Translations under genes and position numbers: made by a program | From: Pseudoips prasinana | Taxonomy: Eukaryota > Arthropoda > Insecta > Lepidoptera > Nolidae | Reading direction: 5' to 3' | DNA length: 64,000 bases | Assembly (NCBI GenBank): GCA_951640165.1 | Contig: OX621234.1 | Coordinates: 31,190,549-31,254,548 of the forward strand | Shown here: piece by piece, positions 56,419-64,000 of the stretch | How positions within the stretch are numbered: the stretch's first letter is position 1 | How the letters are laid out: the number at the start of each line of letters is the position of its first letter | Notes under the pieces: model-generated | What the model was told of the DNA's origin: nothing | The model's database searches: none | The model's input: the letters and a program-made list of their open reading frames with translations, nothing else

Positions 56419-58432
56419 TATTATTTTGATCTGTTAAAATATCTTCCAGTTTAATTAAGTTCACAATTTTCAATTGTTCATCTTCGTTCACGTCACACTC
56501 CAATACAGGGTTTCTACTTAAACAGTCTGCTTCCAAATTATATTTTCCTGGAGCATATTTTATCTTTAAATCATATTGCGATAAATAATATGTTAAATCA
56601 CCCAGATCTTCATCCGTTCTAGACTTCAAATTCATGTTTTCCAGAGGTTTGTGATCTGAGTAAACTGTAAATGATTTACCCATCAACCAATATTGCCAAT
56701 ATCTCACAGCTTCTTTGATAGCTAAACATTCTAAATATACAGCTTTTTTCCTTTTTTGGGTTTCATTCAGTTTTTTTGAGAAGTAAGCCACTGGTTTTTC
56801 TTTGCCATCAGGCTGTATCTGTTTCAAAATGGCCCCTATACCTTCCAAAGAAGCATCCGTATAAATATTAATTGGTAAGTCCTGGTCATAAATTGCCAGA
56901 ACTGGTTGGGAGCAAAGCCAGCTCTTTATTTTCTCAAATGATTTTTGACAGTTATCAGACCAAATGAATTTCTGATTTTTCCGTAGTAAATTATGTAGTG
57001 GATCTAATATAATCGCACTGTTTGGTATATATTCATGATAAAAATTTATTTTTCCCAAAAATTGTCTTATATTTTTTTGATTTTTTGGAATTGGAAAATT
57101 CTTAATTGAAATCAAATTATCATTTAACGGTTTGATCGAATTATTTTGTATTATATGACCCAAATATTTTACTGAGTCTGATGCAAATGTGCATTTTGTA
57201 AATTTTAATCTAAAACCATCTGCTTTAATTGCTTCCAGCAACCGTCTCAGATGATAAATATGTTCAGAAAATGTGTTGGAAAATATTAGAATATCGTCTA
57301 TATAATTAACAGCGAAGTTTGTTAATTCATATTTCCTCAATATATTACTCAATATTCTCTGAAAAATTGCAGGTGAAGTCTTTAGTCCAAAAGGGAGACA
57401 TGTCCACTGAAAATGGCCTTCTTGTGTAACAAATCCAGTCTTTTTCCTGTCCTCAACTCGTAGAGGAATGGACCAAAATGCGGAATTTATATCAAGTGTG
57501 GAAAAATAATTGCAATTTCTTGTTTTTATCGTTAGGTCTTCAATTAACGGAAACGGTTGGGCTTGAGGCACTACTATTTTATTCAAATCTCTGAAATCTA
57601 TACATAATCTAGATTTTCTGTTATCCTCTTTTTTAAATGCTAAAGTAACAGGTGCAGCGAATGGACTGTACGATTCTTCTATCAATTTGTTATCTAGTAA
57701 TTTAGCTATTTGCTCTTCTATCTCCTTTTTATCCTCTACAGTGCACCTATAAGGCCTCTTACAACAATATTTGTCGACTATTAAGTCTATTCTTGCTTCA
57801 TATCCATTAACCATGCCAATATTATATTTATCTTTTGCAAAAACTGATTTATATTTGTCAATGATTTCATCTATTTCATTTTTTTGATGTTCACTTAAGT
57901 GATTTACTTCCATTTTAAATTCTTCTACTTTTACATGTTCATTGAAATTTATTCCGTATTCTTTTAAAGTATTATCGTTATTTTTTGTGTTGTCCAATCC
58001 AGTGTTTTGTCTGTCTTTAATGGTAGAAATTTCTTCTCTCTCGTTTTCATTAGTAAGACTCAGTTTCTGTGTTATTATTAAATTTTCATCTTGATTTAAT
58101 TTAAACTTTTTGATTAGGTCTAATCCAATCAAAAATTCGTGTCTAAAATCTTCCTTATCTATGATGTGCACGTCAACCTCTTTTTCTAAATCAAAGATTT
58201 TTATTTTTAAAGTTCTCAAACCACTCGTTTTCTTAACACCATTAATTGTTACTAATTTGGCTTCATTCAAATTGTTTCCTTTTCCTTTTAGTTTTAATAG
58301 CTTAGAATTAATAAGGGAAACATTTGAACCAGAGTCATAAACTCCATATATTTCTAATTTATTGTCCAATAATAGTTTGACATGTATTAATGGTGTTACT
58401 ATTCGTTTTTTTGGTGTGTTTCATTTAACTCA
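56390..58432 (-). CDS. Gypsy pol: protease, reverse transcriptase, RNase H
   Basis: The frame is open from just after a TGA at about 58432 and has no ATG near its start, as expected when made by -1 frameshifting from gag. Residue numbers count from the TTG codon at 58369. In order: aspartic protease with DSGS (12-15), reverse transcriptase with TLDINSAFW (Asp293), LPFGLKTSPAIFQ and YIDD (356-359), then RNase H with YTDAS (Asp505), ECLAIKEA (Glu548) and YSDHKPLE (Asp572). It stops at 56390, before integrase, which lies in another frame. Family members run on into integrase, so the stop is secondary. Confidence 0.88.
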
Positions 58433-58983
58433 GCTTCTATAACTGAATTGTTTACATGCTGTTTAACTTTTTTCTTTTTCTTATCGTCTTCATTTATTTT
58501 GAGCCAACAAATAGATTCAGGGTGATAACGAATACCCTTATTAAATTTTTCGCAAATTTTACATATATTTACTTTTTCATTTTTATTACGATCTCTTGTA
58601 TTTATCAATATTTTGCGTCCTGAAAAACTTTTTCTAGTTACCATTTGTTCATATTTATTTACTTCATTAAACAAATCTACAGTATCTTTCAATGTTTCTC
58701 TAACAATTTTATTACGAATATATTCTGGTAGACCAGCTGCTATGAGATCCACTAAGGTACAAGTGTCAATCGATCTTCTCATGTCCAGTAACAGTTTTTC
58801 TTTTCTTATAGCATAATCCAATAACGAACCATCTTTGTATTGGAATGATAGTGCAGATGTCACAGGATTCCATCCCTTGTTTGCAAATGTTTCACAAAAT
58901 TTGTTTTTCCATGTTGCCCATTCTGAATTTATTGTTAGCTTTATTATCATTGAGTTGTACCAGTCGACACACGACTTATCCAT
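58399..58983 (-). CDS. Gypsy gag, C-terminal part
   Basis: This holds the rest of the capsid region (WYNSMIIKLTINSEWATWKN, then FAAGLPEY-type VDLIAAGLPEYIRNKI) and an unusual zinc knuckle CKICEKFNKGIRYHPESIC, with nine residues between the second Cys and His instead of four. It is in the same frame as the N-terminal part and separated from it by one stop and five codons. The apparent start at 58983 is internal. Confidence 0.75.
   Translation of the reverse strand: MDKSCVDWYNSMIIKLTINSEWATWKNKFCETFANKGWNPVTSALSFQYKDGSLLDYAIRKEKLLLDMRRSIDTCTLVDLIAAGLPEYIRNKIVRETLKDTVDLFNEVNKYEQMVTRKSFSGRKILINTRDRNKNEKVNICKICEKFNKGIRYHPESICWLKINEDDKKKKKVKQHVNNSVIEAELNETHQKNE
58405..58411 (-). promoter_or_regulatory. 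-1 ribosomal frameshift site A AAA AAC
   Basis: In the gag frame the codons read CAA AAA AAC GAA TAG, so the heptamer A AAA AAC is in the correct register two codons before the gag stop. A -1 slip enters exactly the pol frame, which is open from there. A downstream stem was not identified. Confidence 0.75.
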
Positions 58984-58998
58984 AAATAATCTGAGTAT

Positions 58999-59532
58999 TT
59001 AATTTTTTTTTTCATCTGTAGTTACATCAAAGCGCGTACATTCTTTTTCAAAGAAATCAATCCACTGGTTTGCATTAGAATGTTTGCTTGTAAACTTCTC
59101 GATCACAAAGTTCTCTGAAATGTTTTTTAAGTTCGGCTGTCTATTTTCTACGAATTTTTCAATAATTTTTTTTAATGTACCTGTTTCGGTTTGATACGAA
59201 GCAGCCGGTGATTCTTGGTTTAATTCTTCCAAAAATTGATCTTCGAATTGCAAGTTACCACTCTCATCTATGTAAACTTCTCTAAGTTCTTCTGTCATTG
59301 TAATCCAAATTCTTCTAGTCTGGTACCTTTTTAATAAACTATTTTTGACTTTATTATAAGCAGCTGTCTTTATAATTTCTTTATGGTGAGCAGCCGACTG
59401 CAGTGCTTCTGGTATTGCATACACTTTGTTGTCACTCGTGGCAATGCACGTTATACAATAAACATTTGATTTTCCGTCACTACCTGGTAATAATGCGAAA
59501 CAACAAAACGAAGTTTCTCCATTGTGAATCAA
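58999..59532 (-). CDS. Gypsy gag, N-terminal part (nonsense-broken)
   Basis: 177 residues run from MIHNGETSFC to DEKKN and end in TAA (58999-59001). The C-terminal stretch (KHSNANQWIDFFEKECTRF) is typical of the start of a retroelement capsid. The next codons continue in the same frame into ILRLFMDKS, so a single in-frame nonsense codon divides gag. The N-terminal 90 residues are unfamiliar. Confidence 0.7.
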   Translation of the reverse strand: MIHNGETSFCCFALLPGSDGKSNVYCITCIATSDNKVYAIPEALQSAAHHKEIIKTAAYNKVKNSLLKRYQTRRIWITMTEELREVYIDESGNLQFEDQFLEELNQESPAASYQTETGTLKKIIEKFVENRQPNLKNISENFVIEKFTSKHSNANQWIDFFEKECTRFDVTTDEKKN

Positions 59533-59553
59533 ATAAACAAAAATGTCGTTTTA

Positions 59554-60102
59554 TAATATTCTATATTTTATACCTATTCATAGGACATCGTTGACATTTA
59601 AAATAAAACAATGCGTTGCTTTCTTTCCAAAAGAAACGACATTTAACGTTTTTTATTTAGAATAGCTGTGCCCGCGACTTCGTCCGCATGTTAATTAGTT
59701 TATTTCGTTTTTCTTGTAAAATAAAATACTTTTTCCAAAATAAAAGTAGCCTAAGTTACTCCTTATTACATCAGCTACTTGCCAATAAAAGTCCCGTCAA
59801 AATCGGACCAGCCATTTCAGGGATTAGCTGGAACAAACAGACAGACAGACAGACAAAAATTGTAAAAAATGTCATTTTGGTGTATGTACCGTACATATAT
59901 TCATATTAATGTAGTAAAATCCGGTTATTTCAATATTACAAACAGACACTCCAATTTTATTTATTTGTATAGATGCGTTATTTTCTATTTTAATACAATT
60001 TTACATATGACAGTATAATTTGACATGACATGATAAAGAAAATAATATATTTCTTTATCTATGCCATGCACCTAAGGTTAAATTAAAGAAATACCTTTTC
60101 TT

Positions 60103-60106
<4 letters not shown>
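59554..60106 (-). repeat. 5' LTR of the Gypsy element, carrying an insertion
   Basis: 59554-59663 and 59975-60106 together match the 3' LTR. Between them lies a foreign retroposon. On the minus strand the LTR starts TGTAAAGAAAAGG. Confidence 0.8.
59664..59974 (+). mobile_element. Retroposon nested in the 5' LTR
   Basis: It begins AGCTGTGCCCGCGACTTCGT, has AAAATCGGACCAGCCATTTC and a (CAGA)n run, and ends near ...TTATTTGTATAGAT. The 3' LTR shows the empty site (TTTAGAATGCGTT near 55103). It is the same large family as 1409, 37506 and 48050. Confidence 0.75.
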
Positions 60107-60137
<31 letters not shown>

Positions 60138-61400
60138 GTTAACGTCTATACTTACTGAATTCAATATATTGATATTAACAGTTTCTAATATCATATTTAG
60201 TGGCAAAAATTATGGTTTGTAATTTTCAGTTTATTCACTTTTTCTGAGCTTTTTAATATATATTAATTTTCACTAAAGTAAAAAATATTAAAGTTTAAAT
60301 ACAAACGTATGTTTAAGGAAGTGGCAAAAGATTAATTTTGGAAATTCTAGTCTAAATCGAAGGCATACTAGTCTATACTAATCTTCGTCAATTATGAGAT
60401 TCAGAATATAATGCTTTGTATTTAGATCCAATTTGTTTTTGACAATAAGTTCTGTTCCATTTTTATAAAACCATTTCTAGATTCCATTCCGGTATAATAA
60501 GGGTTGAACGCTTTACTTAGAAATTCTGTTACGATTGAACTTTTATGACGAATTCCCTTTTTGTGAAGTTCTTAAACGACTAAATCCTAAATTGAAAATC
60601 GAACTACTTACTAGGGATTTGTAATATACGAGATGGCAATTTATTTTGAAGTTTGCTTATGTTGAAAAATGTGATGTGTATATACAAAGTTATAATTTAT
60701 TATTTAAAGAAATCTATCCCTATAGCGGTACAGTAAGAATGAAGATTTCGTATGACTTGTTAATTTTGGATACACTAATTGTTTGTTTGTTTCAATTTGA
60801 TTTGCATCGCATAGTTATTTTTTTGAACTTGATGATCACGCTCCTGTGCATAACAAAATATCACAATGTGGTACACACAGATAACAAAAAGCAAAAGAAA
60901 GTATCGAAGCAAAAGGCAACAGTAAAATCCCTCGCGAAGAGGATGTCATTACCTTCTAATCCATAACCTGATATCCCATGCCTTTAGTAGTAGCCAGTGT
61001 TCACATCGTCTATAGAATTCCGTCTTTTACGTTAGCAGCGCCCAGAACTTTGGCCCAATCCCACAAAAAGATTGTTTGTCTCTATATAATTATACATAGT
61101 ATGAAATTCAAAAAAGTTTGAGTAAAATAACTTCTTATTTATTTGGCATTTTATGACATATTTATGTAATAGGTTGGAAGCACGGACGGACTAGGCCTTA
61201 AGTCTAGTTTCTTATAAAGTTGTTTTAAATTGTATTGAACTTTAATTATAAGTACAGGTGTACATAATGTTAATACCCAAGTTCTGAACAACTTTGTATT
61301 TTAATGAATATTTCGCTAAAAATACTTACAATATTTTTATTTTTGAAACCTTTGATAGTGGTAAAATTTATCTTCGTGACATGCAAAATAATTATTATTG
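60107..61400. other. No gene recognised
   Basis: An (AT)n run at 60107-60135 opens the stretch. The longest frame (60646-60966, plus) is unrecognised and AT-rich. Confidence 0.3.
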
Positions 61401-61401
61401 A

Positions 61402-61636
61402 AAAATGGCAGATGAAGTGCCAGTGGGCAGTGCACGTAGCTCGTAGAGCCGACGACGGCCGCTGGGGTAGAAAAGTTCTCCAGTGGCGACGTCGCAGCGT
61501 GGGCAGGCCCCCTACAAGATAGACCGATGATCTTATAAGGATCGCTGGAAGTCGCTGGATGCGGATAGCGCAAGACCGGCAATTGTGGAGATTTTTGGGT
61601 GAGGCCTTTGTCCAGCAGGGGACGTCTTTCGGCTGA
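61402..61636 (+). pseudogene. RTE-type LINE 3' coding end, one nonsense codon
   Basis: The plus strand reads VARRADDGRWGRKVLQWRRR, SVGRPPTR, a stop at 61522-61524 where other copies have Trp, then TDDLIRIAGSRWMRIAQDRQ and LWRFLGEAFVQQGTSFG with a natural stop at 61634-61636. It is the clearest of the RTE tails here. 5' parts of the LINE are missing. Confidence 0.75.
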
Positions 61637-62017
61637 TATGATTATGATTGAAAAAATATGACACGACTTAAGTGTTTAATAACGAGTACCTGTACTTCCT
61701 GTGACGAATATAAGCAGTAATAAATACTAGTAATAATCATACAAGGGTGTAAAATAAATCTTACGCAGGGAGTAACGTCAATTTCATATTTTAGAACAAT
61801 TTTCGTATCGTAAGCAACTTAAGGATGTATTAACTTTATATCATTATATTCTATTGATTGATCCGAAGGGAATCAATTGTGGGTTCTAAATAATTGATAT
61901 TTATAATAAAATATTTTAATAATTAATATTTTTGATATTAGACCAGGGTCGATAATTTTTAAAACCAAAAAAAATAATAGTAGGATGAAACCCATTAGAA
62001 AAGGAAGGGAATATTAT

Positions 62018-64000
62018 AAAAATGAAAGGAAAAATAATTTACGGGTGATCTGAGTTCGGGAAGGGTATGGGGGTGAGTTTTTAAGGGTAAAAACGGTTTT
62101 TCTCGATTTCCGGCAAAACTAAAAGTCCTATCGAAAAAAAATCAAATGGCAAAGTTGTAGGTAATAAAAAGATCTAAAACTTTTGTATTTACACTTTTTT
62201 CACATAACCTAAAATTTATGTGAAAACTTCAAAAAACCAAGTTTTTGGTTTTTTATTTTTATCTTTTACATAAATTTTTCTTTTTTAACGAAATTTGGTG
62301 AAAACTTACCTTATTATGTCCCAAATACGCTGTAATTTATTTGATTAAAAATATTTATTTTTTCACCTTATTTTGAATTAATATCGAAAAAACACCCTAA
62401 TTTTCAATCGAAAAGTCACCCGTCAAAATATCAGCTTTTTTTAAAAAGTTGGTATGTTTTCTGTTCGTGGAAATCTCTACTTTCCGATGGTGAAAAAAAA
62501 TATGTATGTACCTATACTAAATCTTCTAAGAAAATGCAAAAAAAAATCGAAGACTTATTTTAATTACATCTAAAATTATGAGCTATTTATTAAAATTAAC
62601 ACTTTAATTACTCAAAAAACATTAGATTACATGTAACATAGATAAAAAAAAAATCCAAATAAAAATATACTACTATAATTAACAAACAAATAAGTTAATC
62701 AAATTAATATTTAATAAGACATCTACAATATTTGGAGTAAGTTGTCGAATCTTCTTTAAATTATATGCGTAGATGTCTATTTATATTTTAAGATAAATTA
62801 TATACCTGAGTGACCTACGAAAAATAGTAGCCCATCAAAAGGTATTTCATGGAGAACTGGGGAAGGGGCTAGGCGGGTCTGGGTCTTACTACATACATAC
62901 TAATAATAATCTCCTTAATTTTGCACAAACAAATTTAGTTAATCCCATAAAAAAAAAATTCTAAATCCTAAAAAATATATTAATAATCTATAAAAAATAT
63001 ATAAAATATACATCGTAAATATATTTTTAATAACAAACGTTTGGCCGATTTTCAAATATATTTTATACATTTCAAATATATTTCAGATATATTCAAAATA
63101 TATGAAATATACATGAAAATCAGCCAAAAGTTAGTTATTAAAAACATATTTACTATACATATTTTTTATATATTTATACATTTTAAATAGATTTTTAATA
63201 TATTTATAATATATTTTTTATACATTTTGACATTTATTTCTTTAATATTTTGTTGTTTAAAAATATTGTAATGAATAACGTAATCAGAATAAAGTATCTA
63301 CATTTAATTGTACGATTTACATTTATATTTATATATAATGAGATTTTCTATGACATAAATGTAATTAGCATTAAATAAATCAACTTTTTAATTGAAACAA
63401 ATTGCAGCAATCACATTTCTAGATGATTTTTTTAATAATAAATAAATAAAAATTCGAATTAGAGTTATTTTCGATTTTTTGCATTTTCTGAGAAAATTTA
63501 CTACAGTAACATATATATTTTTATTCACCATCGGAAAGAAGAGATTTCAACGAACAGAAAACATACCAACTTTTTGAAAAAAGCTGATATTTTGACGGGT
63601 GACTTTTCGATTGAAAATTAGGGTGTTTTTTCGATATTAATTCAAAATAAGGTGAAAAAATTAATATTTTTAATCAAATAAATTACAGCGTATTTGGGAC
63701 ATAATAAGGTAAGTTTTCACCAATTTTCGTTAAAAAAGAAAAATTTATGTAAAAGATAAAAATAAAAAACCAAAAACTTGGTTTTTTGAAGTTTTCACAT
63801 AAATTTTAGGTTATGTGAAAAAAGTGTAAATACAAAAGTTTTAGATCTTTTTATTACCTACAACTTTGCCATTTGACTTTTTTCGATAGGACTTTTAGTT
63901 TTGCCGGAAATCGAGAAAAACCGTTGTTTACCCTTAAAAACTCACCCCCATCCCCTTCCCGACCTCAGATCGCCCGTAAATTATTTTTCCTTTCATTTTT
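62018..64000. repeat. Giant inverted repeat (palindrome) running off the window
   Basis: 62018-62505 and 63512-64000 are inverse copies at roughly 90-95% identity, starting AAAATGAAAGGAAAAATAAT on both outer ends. Weaker pairing continues inward to about 62560 and 63458, so the axis lies near 63009. A second inverted pair (63017-63065 with 63107-63157, containing TTTTTAATAACAAACGTTTGG and its inverse) is nested in the spacer. There is no open frame of note. The outer boundary may lie beyond the window. Confidence 0.85.

Larger units (their letters stand above)
54999..60106 (-). mobile_element. Ty3/Gypsy LTR retrotransposon
   Basis: The minus-strand order is 5' LTR, gag, protease-RT-RNase H, integrase, polypurine tract, 3' LTR. 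Integrase after RNase H places it in the Ty3/Gypsy group. There is no third (envelope) ORF. LTRs are about 245 bp without the nested insertion and differ by several small changes. The element lies in an AT-dinucleotide tract, so its target duplication cannot be read. Two lesions (gag stop, pol frameshift) make this copy defective. No tRNA primer site with TGG was seen after the 5' LTR. Confidence 0.88.

Noticed and set aside
54999..60106. Envelope gene making the Gypsy element an errantivirus
   Set aside because: No ORF lies between integrase and the 3' LTR; only about 45 bp separate the integrase stop from the polypurine tract.

Overview
The window is AT-rich, repeat-laden insect DNA that I read as lepidopteran. 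The reasons are a Jockey-type LINE, a CR1-like LINE, tRNA-headed SINEs ending in ATT runs, dispersed pieces with the 'CTAGCTGTGCCCGCGACTTCG' start common in moth and butterfly genomes, and RTE-type LINE tails coding for a 'VGRPPTRW...' C-terminus. Species and family names come from memory and pattern recognition, not from a search.

Host gene content is very low. Two short segments on the + strand (356-426 and 3256-3318) have good splice sites and phases that join into one reading frame ending in a stop. They look like the last coding exons of an unidentified membrane protein. A minus-strand open segment (3629-3927) could be another exon or repeat debris. Three CpG-rich islands (about 27.0, 35.5 and 43.0 kb) stand out from the AT-rich background and may be promoters or first exons. 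No other host gene was recognised.

Mobile elements dominate. (1) 8585-17503 is a nested pair. The outer element has two 469-bp LTR-like repeats differing at one base, around 2.1 kb of non-autonomous-looking interior (minisatellite, decayed LINE, short gag-like ORF). Its left repeat is interrupted by a complete Jockey-like LINE (8799-14646, minus strand) with an 11-bp target duplication, a 15-nt poly(A) tail, and three ORFs: gag-like, endonuclease, and reverse transcriptase. The intact right repeat serves as the empty site. (2) 18361-19823 is a 5'-truncated CR1-like LINE. (3) 52272-53297 is an uninterrupted Tc1-type DD34E transposase. (4) 54999-60106 is a Ty3/Gypsy LTR retrotransposon on the minus strand with gag, protease-RT-RNase H and integrase, a textbook A AAA AAC -1 frameshift site, a polypurine tract, and two disabling lesions. 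Its 5' LTR carries a later retroposon insertion. (5) 62018-64000 is a nearly 2-kb palindrome that runs off the end of the window.

The rest holds SINEs, foldback MITEs (two sit back to back sharing one TA), several dispersed repeats with two copies here, RTE tails, tandem repeats, and a set of perfect hairpins with 3-6 nt loops that suggest template-switch mutation. I found no CRISPR, operon, rRNA or prokaryotic feature and no clearly new biological system. The most unusual items are the split ORF2 of the LINE, the cargo-bearing LTR element, and the short-loop perfect palindromes.
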